Assembly (NCBI GenBank): GCA_002360535.1 | Contig: DEQR01000078.1 | Location: 1-62,012 of the forward strand | Source: Thiobacillus sp. UBA3361 | GTDB lineage: Bacteria > Pseudomonadota > Gammaproteobacteria > Burkholderiales > Thiobacillaceae | Length of the DNA stretch: 62,012 nt | Direction of reading: 5' to 3' | Shown here: one piece after another, positions 42,914 to 52,491 of the stretch | Position numbering within the stretch: position 1 is the first letter of the stretch | How the letters are laid out: each line of letters opens with the position of its first letter | Notes under the pieces: model-generated | Seen by the model: the letters and a program-made list of their open reading frames with translations, nothing else | Database searches by the model: none | What the model was told of the DNA's origin: nothing | Position numbers and translations under genes: made by a program

Positions 42914-44608
42914 ATGAGCGACAGCGTTCCCAGCAACACCCCAATCATCGCCCCCGTTACCAATTTCATCCGCGGCATCATCGACGCCGACCTGGCCTCC
43001 GGCAAGCACCGGACGGTGGCCACCCGCTTCCCGCCGGAGCCCAACGGCTACCTGCACGTGGGGCATGCCAAGTCCATCTGCCTCAATTTCGGCCTGGCCC
43101 AGGATTACGCGGGCACGTGCAACCTGCGCTTCGACGACACCAACCCGGAGAAGGAGACCACGGAATACGCATCGGCAATCCAGGAGGATGTGCGCTGGCT
43201 GGGATTCCAGTGGCATGGCCCGGTGCGCTGGGCGTCGGATTATTTTTCACAACTCTATGACTTCGCCGAGGAGCTGATCCGGAAAGGCTTGGCCTACGTC
43301 TGCGACCTGACCGCCGAGGAGATGCGCGACTACCGTGGCACCCTCACCGAGCCCGGCCGCCCCAGCCCCTGGCGCGACCGGAGCATCGAGGAGAATCTGG
43401 ACCTGTTCCGGCGCATGCGGGCCGGCGAGTTCCCGGACGGCTCCCGCACCCTGCGGGCCCGGATCGACATGGCCAGTCCCAACATCAACATGCGCGATCC
43501 GGTGATCTACCGCATCAAGCGCGCGCACCACATCCGCACCGGCGACGCCTGGTGCATCTACCCGATGTACGACTACACCCACTGCATCTCGGACGCGCTG
43601 GAGGGGATCACCCATTCTCTGTGCACCCTGGAGTTCGAGGATCATCGCCCTCTCTACGACTGGGTGCTGGACAACATCACCATCCCCTGCCATCCGCAGC
43701 AGATCGAGTTTTCGCGTCTGGAGATGCGCTATACGGTGACCAGCAAGCGCAAGCTCAACCAACTGGTGGCCCAGGGCCATGTGGCCGGCTGGGACGACCC
43801 GCGTATGCCCACCATCCACGGCATGCGCCGGCGCGGCTACACTCCGGCCGGCATCCGCGAGTTCGCCCGCCGCATCGGCATCTCCAAGAGCGAGAACCTG
43901 GTGGATCTGTCGGTGCTGGAAGGCTGTATCCGTGAAGACCTGGAGGCCAAGGCGCCGCGCGTCATGGCGGTGGTACATCCGATCAAGGTGGTGCTGACCA
44001 ACTTCCGGGAGGGTGTGACCGCCAGCCGCAGCGCCGGCTTCCACCCCAACCACCCGGAGTTCGGCGAGCGGGAAGTGCCTATCTCCCGCGAACTGTGGAT
44101 CGAGGCCGAGGATTTCTCGGAGGCCCCGCCGCCGGGCTGGCAGCGCCTCACGCCGGGTGGCGAGGTGCGGTTGCGCTATTCCTACGTGATCCGCTGCGAC
44201 GGGGTGGTGAAGGACGAGCACGGCGACATCGTCGAGCTGCGCTGTACCCTGGATCCGGACACCCTGGGCCAGAACCCGGTGGGCCGCAAGGTGAAGGGGG
44301 TCATCCATTGGGTGTCCGCCGCCCATGCCGTGCCCGTTGAGGTGCGCCTCTACGACCGCCTGTTCACCGACCCGGAGCCGGACGGGCACAAGGACCGGGA
44401 CTTCCTGGAGTTCCTCAACCACGAATCCCTGCGCGTGGTTCGGGGCTGGGCGGAATCCCCGGTCGGCCAGGCCAAGCCGGAGGCCCATTACCAGTTCGAA
44501 CGCCTGGGCTATTTCTACGCCGACCGTTTCGACCACCAGCCGGGCAAGCGCCCGGTGTTCAACCGCACGGTGGGGTTGAAGGACTCCTGGTCCAGGGAAC
44601 AGGCCTGA
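42914..44608 (+). CDS. glnS: Glutaminyl-tRNA synthetase
   Basis: A 564-residue class I synthetase. The HIGH motif is PEPNGYLHVGHAKS, the KMSKS-like motif is VTSKRKLNQLV, and LRFDDTNPEKE, DWCIYPMYDYTHCISDALEGITHS are typical of GlnRS. It loads glutamine on tRNA-Gln. ATG 42914 gives the family N-terminus; a GTG at 42905 is also possible. It is divergent from the TPR gene. Confidence 0.96.
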   Translation: MSDSVPSNTPIIAPVTNFIRGIIDADLASGKHRTVATRFPPEPNGYLHVGHAKSICLNFGLAQDYAGTCNLRFDDTNPEKETTEYASAIQEDVRWLGFQWHGPVRWASDYFSQLYDFAEELIRKGLAYVCDLTAEEMRDYRGTLTEPGRPSPWRDRSIEENLDLFRRMRAGEFPDGSRTLRARIDMASPNINMRDPVIYRIKRAHHIRTGDAWCIYPMYDYTHCISDALEGITHSLCTLEFEDHRPLYDWVLDNITIPCHPQQIEFSRLEMRYTVTSKRKLNQLVAQGHVAGWDDPRMPTIHGMRRRGYTPAGIREFARRIGISKSENLVDLSVLEGCIREDLEAKAPRVMAVVHPIKVVLTNFREGVTASRSAGFHPNHPEFGEREVPISRELWIEAEDFSEAPPPGWQRLTPGGEVRLRYSYVIRCDGVVKDEHGDIVELRCTLDPDTLGQNPVGRKVKGVIHWVSAAHAVPVEVRLYDRLFTDPEPDGHKDRDFLEFLNHESLRVVRGWAESPVGQAKPEAHYQFERLGYFYADRFDHQPGKRPVFNRTVGLKDSWSREQA

Positions 44609-44705
44609 CGGCCCCCGCCGGCCCCTCGGGGTGTCTGCATGCCTCCCGGCCGCGCGGGTGGGTATGATAGCGGCATGCGGAAACCCACTCGCCCCATCGC
44701 ACGCC

Positions 44706-45140
44706 ATGGCTGAGCCGCGCGCCAAGACGGTGTCCGCCGGTGTCGTGGTGGCGCGCCCGGAGGGTGGCACCTGGCAGCTGCTGCTGTTGCGTTCGTGGCA
44801 GAACTGGGATTTCCCCAAGGGCATGGTGGAGACGGGTGAAACGCCGCTGGGCGCGGCCGTTCGAGAAACCGCCGAGGAGACCGGGCTCACCACGCTGGAT
44901 TTCCGGTGGGGCCATGATTTTCGCGAAGTCGGTCCCTACGGCAACCGCCGCAAGATCGCCCGCTATTACCTCGCCACTACCGACGAATCACACGTGGTGC
45001 TGCCCGTTTCACCTGAGTTGGGCCGGCCGGAACACGACGAATGGCGCTGGGCAAGCCCGGAACGCGCTGCCCAACTGCTGCCACCCCGCCTGCAACCGGT
45101 GCTTGCCTGGGCGCTCGATGTGTTGGGCGCGACAGGCTGA
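44706..45140 (+). CDS. NUDIX hydrolase
   Basis: A 144-residue NUDIX protein. The box GX5EX7REUXEEXGU is complete at about residues 38-60 (FPKGMVETGETPLG...RETAEETGL). The nearby WDFPKG and HDEWRWASPERA suggest a diadenosine polyphosphate or nucleotide-diphosphate type substrate. ATG 44706 begins at the family N-terminus. Lies 97 bp after glnS. Confidence 0.9.
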   Translation: MAEPRAKTVSAGVVVARPEGGTWQLLLLRSWQNWDFPKGMVETGETPLGAAVRETAEETGLTTLDFRWGHDFREVGPYGNRRKIARYYLATTDESHVVLPVSPELGRPEHDEWRWASPERAAQLLPPRLQPVLAWALDVLGATG

Positions 45141-45147
45141 GCCCCCG

Positions 45148-45399
45148 TCACGCCACCTGGGGTTGTAGGCGTCGTTCGATGGCGGCCACCAGGATGCGTA
45201 CTTCCTGACTGCTCAGGTCCGGGTAGGCTTCGTGCACCAGCCGCAGCGCCAGGTGTTCGATGGAACTACCCACCCAGGATTCGGTGGCATGAAAGAAACG
45301 TTCCACACGCTGTTTGGCGTCGTCGAACACGGCCCGTAAATGCGGGTGTTGCCTGCGCTCGGGGTAACTCAGCCCGTGGGCATCGGTGTAGCTGTCCAT
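45148..45399 (-). CDS. small uncharacterised protein
   Basis: An 83-residue soluble, charged protein (YPERRQHPHLRAVFDDAKQRVERFF, then LVHEAYPDLSSQEVRILVAAIERR). No cysteine and no recognised motif. ATG 45399 has GGAGAC 6 nt upstream. It converges with the NUDIX gene. Confidence 0.6.
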   Translation of the reverse strand: MDSYTDAHGLSYPERRQHPHLRAVFDDAKQRVERFFHATESWVGSSIEHLALRLVHEAYPDLSSQEVRILVAAIERRLQPQVA

Positions 45400-45662
45400 C
45401 TTTGTCTCCTCCAACACGACTCCGACATCGACCCTTCCTCACCAAGGGTCGCTTACTTTATACACCCCTGAGGCACGGTTGTCGGCAGGGGGGCTGAGTG
45501 CCCGGTGGCAGTCTGCGAATGATTCGGGCAAGCGGGTGTCGGTCAGGTTTACATCCGGTCGGGGGCAAGTCCTCTCTCGGCCGTATCTTCTGTCGGGTGG
45601 GAGGGGCAAAACCCATAGTTAAACAGTGTGTTGCGGATCGCGTGTGGGTGAGCGCCGGAGGC

Positions 45663-45679
45663 TGGCATGGTCATTGCAT
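45663..45679 (+). promoter_or_regulatory. sigma54 (-24/-12) promoter
   Basis: TGGCAT-GGTCA-TTGCAT matches the sigma54 consensus, with GG and GC ten bases apart. The predicted start point near 45689 lies 27 nt before the ATG of a 70-residue protein. Upstream, TGTCGG occurs at 45480, 45537 and 45591 (57 and 54 bp apart) and might be an activator site. The TGACA repeats of the 24 and 28 kb promoters are not present. Confidence 0.7.
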
Positions 45680-45715
45680 GGGTTTCACGGCCCATCGGAT
45701 TCACGGAGCAAGACC

Positions 45716-45928
45716 ATGCAGTTTTCCGCTTACCGTTCCCCGCACAACGATTCGCCGGCAGTCGAATTCGACCGACCCGCGGCGAGGGGCGCCTTCGATG
45801 AGGTGTCCCCCAATACCCTCCTAGACGCAAAGGCCTTGGATGAATTCCTGCTCGAACTCCAACAAGGTGACGATCTGCTCGAACTGGAAGACTTCTTCTC
45901 TTTCAGCGAGCAGGAACTGGATGTCTGA
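45716..45928 (+). CDS. acidic 70-residue protein behind a sigma54 promoter
   Basis: A 70-residue, acidic protein ending in a helix rich in Leu, Glu and Asp (LDEFLLELQQGDDLLELEDF). The N-terminus is polar without a signal peptide. I recognise no family. The start has CGGAG 7 nt upstream. The dedicated sigma54 promoter suggests it is strongly regulated, for instance in nitrogen, motility, or surface-related expression. It stands alone. Confidence 0.6.
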   Translation: MQFSAYRSPHNDSPAVEFDRPAARGAFDEVSPNTLLDAKALDEFLLELQQGDDLLELEDFFSFSEQELDV

Positions 45929-46003
45929 CCTGTGCCGGGTGGCCGGTTCCGTGGGCCGCAACGAACGGCCGCGCCCCCACCCCGCCGGCAAACCCCGTGG
46001 CGT

Positions 46004-46849
46004 TCAGTCCGCGTGGTATTCCAGGGTGTGTGTGGCCTGGGCGTCCTGGCCCAGGTGCCGCGCCAGATAGGGCAGCACCGAGGCCATCAGCTCCGCCGTG
46101 ACCCACGGCGGGTTGATGACGAACAGGCCGCTGCCGTGCATCCCGAAGCCGTCTCGCGCCGCTGCCCGGACCTGCAATGACACATGCAGCCAGCGTTTGG
46201 CAGGCAGCCGCTTGAGCCGCTCCGGCAGATCCCGGGATTCCATCCGTTGCAGCATGGGGTACCAAAGCACGTAGATACCGGTGGCGAAGCGGCTCAACCC
46301 CTCTTTCACGGCAGTAATCACTCGCCGGTAGTCCTCCTTTAGTTCGTAGGAGGGGTCGATGAGCACCAGCCCGCGCCGAGACGGGGGCGGCAGGACGGCC
46401 TTCAGGGCGGTGAGGCCGTCCGCCTGTTCCACCTTGGCTGTTCGGCCCGCCGGTTCCAGCGCATGGTGCAGCAGCGGTGCGTCGCTGCCATGCAGTTCGT
46501 AGAGGCGCAACTGGTCGCCGCGCCGCATGAGCCGTCCGGCCAGCCAGGGCGAGCCGGGGTAGAGGCGCAGGCGGCCGTCCGGGTTCAGCGCCCGCACCAG
46601 CCCCATGTATTCGGCCAGCGGGGCCGGCAGATCGGTGGCGTCCCAGAGCCGGCCGATGCCGGTCTCGAACTCGCCGAGCTTGCGCGCGGCGTCCGATTGC
46701 AGATCGTAAATGCCAGCGCCCGCATGCGTATCGACATACCACCAGGGTTTGTCCTTCTCGTTGAGGTAAGTGAGCAGATGCACCAGCAGGCAGTGCTTGA
46801 GGACATCGGCATGGTTGCCGGCATGGAAGGCGTGGCGATAGCTGAGCAT
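46004..46849 (-). CDS. rlmJ: 23S rRNA (adenine-N6)-methyltransferase
   Basis: RlmJ methylates A2030 of 23S rRNA. The 281 residues begin MLSYRHAFHAGNHADVLKH, diagnostic of RlmJ, and include the SAM motif VDTHAGAGIYDL and the catalytic DPSYE (family D/N-PPY). Length is normal. Intergenic 45929-46003 has nothing of note. Confidence 0.95.
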   Translation of the reverse strand: MLSYRHAFHAGNHADVLKHCLLVHLLTYLNEKDKPWWYVDTHAGAGIYDLQSDAARKLGEFETGIGRLWDATDLPAPLAEYMGLVRALNPDGRLRLYPGSPWLAGRLMRRGDQLRLYELHGSDAPLLHHALEPAGRTAKVEQADGLTALKAVLPPPSRRGLVLIDPSYELKEDYRRVITAVKEGLSRFATGIYVLWYPMLQRMESRDLPERLKRLPAKRWLHVSLQVRAAARDGFGMHGSGLFVINPPWVTAELMASVLPYLARHLGQDAQATHTLEYHAD

Positions 46850-46945
46850 GTTCGGGCGCGGTCTGGGGATGTTGCGCGGCGGATTATCCGACCGGATGGG
46901 GGTTTTGGCGCCGCCGGCCGCGCCCGGAGCGTGCGGGCTGCTTCA

Positions 46946-47431
46946 TCACAGCAGACGTTCGATGTCCGCGACCAGCCGGTCGGGCGGGGTGGACGGGGAG
47001 GAGCGCAGCACTTCCCGGCCGTCGCGGTCCACCAGGAATTTGGTGAAATTCCACTTGATGGCCCGAGAGCCCAGCACACCGGGCGCGGCCTGCTTCAGGT
47101 GGCGGAATAAGGGGTGAGCGTGGGCACCGTTGACCTCGATCCTGGCCGACATGGGGAACGTCACCCCGTAATGCGTCTGGCAGAAGCGGCGAATACCAGC
47201 CTCGTCGCGCGGCTCCTGATGGCCGAACTGGTCGCAGGGACAACCGATCACCGTCAGTCCCTTGTCCGCGTATGCCCGCCAGAGCCGTTCCAGGCCGGCA
47301 TACTGGGGCGTGAAGCCGCATTCGCTGGCGGTGTTGACCACCAGCAGGACGCGGCCGGCATGGTCCGCCAGGCACAGCTTGCCGCCGTCCAGGCCTGGCA
47401 GGCAGAAATCGTGGATGGCGGCATCGGTCAT
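46946..47431 (-). CDS. Glutathione peroxidase family protein
   Basis: A 161-residue thiol peroxidase. The peroxidatic Cys is in NTASECGFTPQY, the conserved Gln in CDQFGHQEP and the Trp/Asn in KWNFTKFLVDRDG. No signal peptide. Bacterial members usually use thioredoxin to reduce hydroperoxides. Confidence 0.93.
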   Translation of the reverse strand: MTDAAIHDFCLPGLDGGKLCLADHAGRVLLVVNTASECGFTPQYAGLERLWRAYADKGLTVIGCPCDQFGHQEPRDEAGIRRFCQTHYGVTFPMSARIEVNGAHAHPLFRHLKQAAPGVLGSRAIKWNFTKFLVDRDGREVLRSSPSTPPDRLVADIERLL

Positions 47432-47542
47432 GATCGGCTTCTCGACGTCGGGTACGCTGGCGATTTCCCCACTTTGGCCTCACAATAGCGCAATAACAGA
47501 CATGACTATCAGGAAATGGGTTAATAACCCGGGAGAGATGGA

Positions 47543-48007
47543 ATGAAGAGACTGCTAATTTCCCTCGTCGGCGTTTTGCCGGCGCTTGTCACGCAGGCCG
47601 CGGGGAGCGGCGATTTGCCGCTCACGGCAGCGGATCACCGCATCGTCATCTCGGTCACGCAGGATGAGCGCAACCAGATGCTGTTCGAAATGCGTGAATT
47701 CCTGCACCACCTGTTCAACATCCACAACGCCCTGGCCAACGGCGACATGGCGGCGGTGGCCAGATCGGCCGCGCCCATGGGCGAGGGTATCCTGCACCGA
47801 CTGCCGGCCTCGGTCCGCAATGATTCGCCAGTGGCCTTCCAGGAAATGAGCCACGGCATGCACGAGATCTTCCGGCTGATCGCCAAGGACGCCCAGGTCA
47901 AGGGCGACATCAAATACACCGTCGGCCAGCTGGCCGAGGCCATGACCTACTGCGCAGGCTGCCATGACACCTACCGGTTGCAGATTCAGCAGCGCAAGCG
48001 CGACTAG
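47543..48007 (+). CDS. exported cytochrome c (c'-like, single haem)
   Basis: A 154-residue exported protein: signal peptide KRLLISLVGVLPALVTQA and a single haem motif YCAGCHDTY near the C-terminus (about residue 138). A helical body with a C-terminal CXXCH is the usual plan of cytochromes c' and relatives. Periplasmic location; could bind NO or transfer electrons. It has no co-directional partner. Confidence 0.88.
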   Translation: MKRLLISLVGVLPALVTQAAGSGDLPLTAADHRIVISVTQDERNQMLFEMREFLHHLFNIHNALANGDMAAVARSAAPMGEGILHRLPASVRNDSPVAFQEMSHGMHEIFRLIAKDAQVKGDIKYTVGQLAEAMTYCAGCHDTYRLQIQQRKRD

Positions 48008-48032
48008 CGCACGGCGGCGCCTGGAGCTGGCC

Positions 48033-48533
48033 TCAGGAGGCCAGTTCCAGGCGCTCCTGGACAGCCTTCAGCGCCTCTTCGGCACAGGCCGCGTCCTTCT
48101 CGCCGCCCGGCGCGCCCGATACTCCCACCGCCCCCACCAGGCTGCCCGCGGCGCGTATGGGCAGGCCGCCTTCCATGACGATCAATCCGCGCATGTGGTT
48201 GAGTTCGGGCCGGATATCGGCCCGCGAGGCGCGAAAACCGCCGGTGTCGCTGCCTGACATGACGGCCATGCCCGCCTTGCGTTCCGCGATCTCCAGGGTG
48301 TAGCGGGGCGCCAGGCTGTCGCGCAGCGCGGCCTGCAGGTTGCCGGCGCGGTCCAGAACCACCGCCGATACGCTGTATCCGCCCTTGCGGCACGCCTCGA
48401 TGGAGAGGGTGGCGATGTCCCGCGCCAGTTCCAGACTCATCTGCCTGACCGGCAGCAAATCCGGTTGGGTTTCCGCGGCACTGGGCAGGGCAAACGCGGA
48501 CATGGCAAGGATGGCCGGAACGCGCATGGACAT
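48033..48533 (-). CDS. GlcG/HbpS-family haem-binding-like protein
   Basis: A 166-residue exported protein: signal peptide (RVPAILAMSAFALPSAAE), then AVVLDRAGNLQAALRDSLAP, SLAPRYTLEIAERKAGMAVM and GGLPIRAAGSLVGAVGVSGAPGGEKD, hallmark GlcG/HbpS segments. Members bind haem or act in sensing. It converges with the cytochrome c gene. Confidence 0.88.
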   Translation of the reverse strand: MSMRVPAILAMSAFALPSAAETQPDLLPVRQMSLELARDIATLSIEACRKGGYSVSAVVLDRAGNLQAALRDSLAPRYTLEIAERKAGMAVMSGSDTGGFRASRADIRPELNHMRGLIVMEGGLPIRAAGSLVGAVGVSGAPGGEKDAACAEEALKAVQERLELAS

Positions 48534-48577
48534 GATGTAGTTGGCGGTGGAAGGGAACGGAGATCGGGCGGAACGGC

Positions 48578-48775
48578 TCAGTCCGGCATGGACGAGGAGG
48601 CCCCCGAGTCGGTGGTAACCAAGTACATGCCCACCCCCGCGAGAATCATCCAGAGCCCCATGGCCCAGTTTCCGAGCATGGACCAGAGGCTGCCCAAGAA
48701 GAACAAAAGGATCAGTGAAACCGCCAATAAGGCATTGCCAAGCCAGAATTTGGGGCTGCGCTTGGCGTTGTTCAT
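48578..48775 (-). CDS. small two-helix membrane protein
   Basis: A 65-residue protein with two hydrophobic helices (LGNALLAVSLILLFFLG and MLGNWAMGLWMILAGVGMYLV). No family recognised. It lies 44 bp upstream of the GlcG-like gene on the same strand. Confidence 0.6.
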   Translation of the reverse strand: MNNAKRSPKFWLGNALLAVSLILLFFLGSLWSMLGNWAMGLWMILAGVGMYLVTTDSGASSSMPD

Positions 48776-48918
48776 CGTCGGGTCTCCATGGGTCGGGCTT
48801 GGCTTGCGGGCCTTAACTCTAACTCATGAGGCAGGCTGTGCGTACACCCCTCTCGGGCCGGGTAGCTACAACGGCGCCCGCCGTGGGGCAGGCCATGTCC
48901 GGGCAGGCCACCCGGCGG

Positions 48919-49215
48919 CTATTTACAGACGGGCTGCAGGTCGATGGGCAACAGTTGGCTGGTTTGCACCACGGCCACGGCCATCAGATCACGCATGGCG
49001 GCCAGGGGGCCCTCGCCCTTGTCGAACTTGGCCAGTTCCATGCATGGGGTGGAGAAGGTCAGGACGGGTTTTTGCCCTTTCGGCATGTAGAGATGGACAG
49101 GTAATTCAGGCAGCAGGCTATTCGGGGCTGCCTGTGCGTCCCGGGCCTGTCCCAGGCCGGCGAATCCCGACAGCCAGACGAAAAGAGCGCATATCAAACA
49201 CCGTTTGCCGTTCAT
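48919..49215 (-). CDS. small exported protein of unknown function
   Basis: A 98-residue protein with a signal peptide (RCLICALFVWLSGFAGLGQA). The mature part contains two cysteines (STPCMEL and QPVCK) that could form a disulfide. No family recognised. Confidence 0.6.
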   Translation of the reverse strand: MNGKRCLICALFVWLSGFAGLGQARDAQAAPNSLLPELPVHLYMPKGQKPVLTFSTPCMELAKFDKGEGPLAAMRDLMAVAVVQTSQLLPIDLQPVCK

Positions 49216-49481
49216 TCCGACGTCTCCTTCTCTCGAATATTTCTGGGCTTTATTGCGGCTTCGGGCCTCATCCCGCCCGCTGCGTGTTTACTGTCGGCCC
49301 CTGGCGGGGGATGCACAATAGTTTATTTGAACCAATCCACCTGATTATCCGGATAGCCGCAATTGCCGATCCGCGCGGCGCCCGCGATCCAGGCTGTCTT
49401 TGGGTGTCCGTAGCAGGCATGCTTGATCCGGCGGGAGGATTGGGCTCGAATAGGACCCTCCCCCATCCGTCCGTCCCCGCC

Positions 49482-50522
49482 ATGGAATACCGCCGCCTCG
49501 GAAGCAGTGACCTGAACATCTCCGCCGTCTGTCTGGGCACCATGACCTTCGGCCAGCAAAACACCGAGGCCGAGGCGCACGCCCAACTGGATTTCGCCTT
49601 CGACCGGGGTGTCAACTGCATCGACACGGCCGAGATGTATCCGGTGCCGCCGCGCGCTGAAACCGTGACCCGAACCGAGACCATCGTCGGCAACTGGCTG
49701 CGTGGACGACCGCGCGAGCGGGTGATCCTGGCTAGCAAGGTGGCCGGCCCGCGCCGGCGCATGGACTGGATACGCGGTGGACCACGGGCGCTGGATCGGG
49801 AAAATATCCGGGCGGCCATCGAGGGCTCGTTGCGGCGCCTGCGCACCGACTACATCGACCTCTACCAACTGCACTGGCCCGAGCGCAACGTGCCCATGTT
49901 CGGCCAGTACCAGTTCGAGCCCGCCCAGGAAACCCATGATGCGGTACCCATCCGGGCGCAACTCGAGGCCCTGGCGGAACTGGTGCGGGAGGGGAAGGTG
50001 CGCTACGTGGGCCTGTCCAACGAGCATCCCTGGGGGGTGATGGAGTTCTTGCGCCTGGCGCGGGAGTTGGAACTCCCCCGCGTGGTCTCCATCCAGAACC
50101 CCTACAGCCTCATCAACCGGGTGTTCGAGTTCGGCCTGGCGGAGATCGCGCACCGCGAACAGATCGGCCTGCTGGCCTATTCGCCCCTGGCCTTCGGTTA
50201 TCTGAGCGGCAAGAATGTGGACAACCCAGATGCGCCGGGGCGGGTGACTTTGTTCAAGGGGTTCGCCCAGCGTTACCAGAAGCCCAACGTGCGGCCCGCC
50301 GTGGCTGCCTATGCGGAGTTGGCCGGGCGGCTCGGCCTTGCCCCGGCGACCCTGGCCCTGTCATTCGTGTATCGGCGCTGGTTCGTGGCGGGCACCATCA
50401 TCGGTGCCACGACGCCGGAACAGCTGCGTGAAAACCTGGATGCCTGGGAGCATCCCCTGTCGGAGGAAGTGCTGGCGGAGGTCGAGGCCCTGCACCTGCG
50501 CTACATGAATCCGGCGCCCTGA
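49482..50522 (+). CDS. tas: Aldo/keto reductase, Tas type
   Basis: A 346-residue NADPH-dependent aldo/keto reductase very similar in layout to E. coli Tas: LGTMTFGQQNTEAEAHAQLD, CIDTAEMYPVPPRAET (Asp/Tyr catalytic pair), the Lys in ASKVAGP, and QLHWPERNVPMFG. ATG 49482 begins at the family N-terminus. Interval 49216-49481 holds no gene. Confidence 0.93.
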   Translation: MEYRRLGSSDLNISAVCLGTMTFGQQNTEAEAHAQLDFAFDRGVNCIDTAEMYPVPPRAETVTRTETIVGNWLRGRPRERVILASKVAGPRRRMDWIRGGPRALDRENIRAAIEGSLRRLRTDYIDLYQLHWPERNVPMFGQYQFEPAQETHDAVPIRAQLEALAELVREGKVRYVGLSNEHPWGVMEFLRLARELELPRVVSIQNPYSLINRVFEFGLAEIAHREQIGLLAYSPLAFGYLSGKNVDNPDAPGRVTLFKGFAQRYQKPNVRPAVAAYAELAGRLGLAPATLALSFVYRRWFVAGTIIGATTPEQLRENLDAWEHPLSEEVLAEVEALHLRYMNPAP

Positions 50523-50543
50523 GACGCGCACCGCCGCGTCCGA

Positions 50544-50864
50544 TCAGGGAGCGACGCCTTGGCCCAGGACTGCCTGTTTGTTGCGGGGGTAGTAAGTCAC
50601 CGGCATGAAAGTGGCTTTGCCGTTGCAGGCCAGCTCTCGGTCCCGTTTCGTTTCCAGATGGGCCTGCAGGAAACGCTCCCGTTCCGTGCCTTGCTGCAGG
50701 CCGGCGAGGGTGTGGATGAATGCCGAGCATTCCTGGGCCGTCATCAGGGCGTGGCAGCCCTCCGTGTGGCTTGGGTGGCCGGCATGGGCCGAGGCGGCGG
50801 CCTGCGCGGGTACCATCATGCCCAGCAACATGGTCGTAAGAAGCATGGATGAAGCGGATCTCAT
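50544..50864 (-). CDS. small exported protein
   Basis: A 106-residue protein with a signal peptide (SMLLTTMLLGMMVPAQAAA) followed by a His-rich start (HAGHPSHTEGCH). Three cysteines (GCHAL, ECSAF, ACNGK). No recognised family. ATG 50864 has GGAGAA 7 nt upstream. It converges with tas. Confidence 0.65.
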   Translation of the reverse strand: MRSASSMLLTTMLLGMMVPAQAAASAHAGHPSHTEGCHALMTAQECSAFIHTLAGLQQGTERERFLQAHLETKRDRELACNGKATFMPVTYYPRNKQAVLGQGVAP

Positions 50865-51120
50865 GTCGTGTTCTCCTCGATATGTGATTGATTGAAGCAA
50901 TTTAAGCAATTCCTTAATTGCCGATATTGCATAAATCGTACCAATTCAGTCAACCATTTTTTTGTTATCTGGCGATGACAGGAAATCCTTTTTATACATG
51001 GGGTTGTTGTTGCCGTAAGGGAATGGGCGGGACTTGGGCAAAGCGAAGAACGCACCATGTTGGTGCGCCGTGCCTGATACCGGCGCGGTAGCGACGCCCC
51101 GCGTCCCCCTTCGCCCATGT

Positions 51121-52491
51121 TCAGCGATGCCGGCCGCCGGAGCGGTGGGATGCCGACGGGCGTCCACCGGCGACTTCGCCACCCGGTCGCGCTTTGGGTT
51201 TTGAAGTCGGGACAGCAGGGCGGCCGTGCTCCGTTTTACCGTGACTGCCGCCCGTGGGAGAGGCCTTGGCCGGCCGGGCATGTCCCTGTCCCTGGCCGCG
51301 TCCCGGACCGCTGCTGCGCATCTGGATGGGTTCGGGTCTGGCGTTGAGGTCGGGGGCAAAGCCGGGCACTACCTCCTTGGGTAAGGGCCGCTTGATCAGG
51401 CGCTCGATGCCTTTCAGGAAGTCGAATTCGTCCACGCACACCAGGGAGATGGCCTCGCCCTCGGCGCCCGCCCGGCCGGTTCGGCCGATGCGGTGCACGT
51501 AGTCCTCCGGCACGTTGGGCAACTCGTAATTGACCACGTGAGGCAGTTCGCTGATGTCGATGCCGCGTGCGGCGATATCGGTGGCCACCAGCACCTGCAG
51601 GTCGCCCTTCTTGAATTCTGCCAGGGCGCGGGTGCGTGCACTTTGGCTCTTGTTGCCGTGGATGGCCATGGCCGGGATGCCGTCCTTTTCGAGCTGTTCC
51701 GCCAGCCGGTTGGCGCCGTGCTTGGTGCGGGTGAACACCAGGACCTGGTACCAGTCGTGGGTCTTGATCAGGTGGGTCAGCACCTGGCGCTTCTTGTCCC
51801 GATCCACGTGATAGACCCGCTGGGTGACGGTGTCGGCGGTGGCGTTGCGACGGGCCACCTCGATGAGGGCCGGCTGGTGCAGCAGGCTGTCAGCCAGGGC
51901 CTTGATCTCGTCGGAAAAGGTGGCCGAGAAGAGCAGGTTCTGCCGCTGCCTGGGCAGCAGAGCGAGGATTTTCTTGATGTCGCGGATGAAGCCCATGTCC
52001 AGCATGCGGTCGGCCTCGTCCAGGACCAGGATCTGCACGCCGGAAAGGTCCAGGGTGCCTTGGCCCACGTGGTCGAGCAGGCGGCCCGGGGTGGCCACCA
52101 GGATGTCCACCCGGCCGCGCAGCCGGTCGATCTGGGGATTGATGCCCACACCGCCGAACATGACCATGGAGCTGAGCTTGGTGTGCTTGCCATAAACACG
52201 CACGCTTTCTTCCACCTGGGCGGCCAGTTCACGGGTGGGGGTGAGGATGAGGGCGCGCACCAGGGGACGGCCCGATGAAGGCCCTTTGACGGACTTGTCG
52301 CTCAGGCGGTGCAGGATGGGCAGCACGAAGCCGGCCGTCTTGCCGGTGCCGGTTTGCGCCCCGGCCAGCAGGTCGCCCCCGTTTAGCACGGCGGGAATGG
52401 CCTGGAGCTGGATGGGGGTCGGGGTGGTGTAGCCGTGTTCGGTCACGGCGCGGACAATGGCTTCGGACAGGCCGAGGTCGGAAAAATGCAT
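51121..52491 (-). CDS. rhlE: DEAD-box RNA helicase
   Basis: A 456-residue RhlE-type helicase. Motifs in order: Q motif (PTPIQLQAIP), I (AQTGTGKT), Ia (PTRELAAQV), Ib (TPGRLLD), II (VLDEAD), III (SAT), IV-VI (VFTRTKHGANR, ATDIAARGIDI, HRIGRTGRAG). The C-terminus is basic and low-complexity (GGSHGKTEHGR). It unwinds structured RNA in decay or ribosome assembly. Confidence 0.94.
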   Translation of the reverse strand: MHFSDLGLSEAIVRAVTEHGYTTPTPIQLQAIPAVLNGGDLLAGAQTGTGKTAGFVLPILHRLSDKSVKGPSSGRPLVRALILTPTRELAAQVEESVRVYGKHTKLSSMVMFGGVGINPQIDRLRGRVDILVATPGRLLDHVGQGTLDLSGVQILVLDEADRMLDMGFIRDIKKILALLPRQRQNLLFSATFSDEIKALADSLLHQPALIEVARRNATADTVTQRVYHVDRDKKRQVLTHLIKTHDWYQVLVFTRTKHGANRLAEQLEKDGIPAMAIHGNKSQSARTRALAEFKKGDLQVLVATDIAARGIDISELPHVVNYELPNVPEDYVHRIGRTGRAGAEGEAISLVCVDEFDFLKGIERLIKRPLPKEVVPGFAPDLNARPEPIQMRSSGPGRGQGQGHARPAKASPTGGSHGKTEHGRPAVPTSKPKARPGGEVAGGRPSASHRSGGRHR

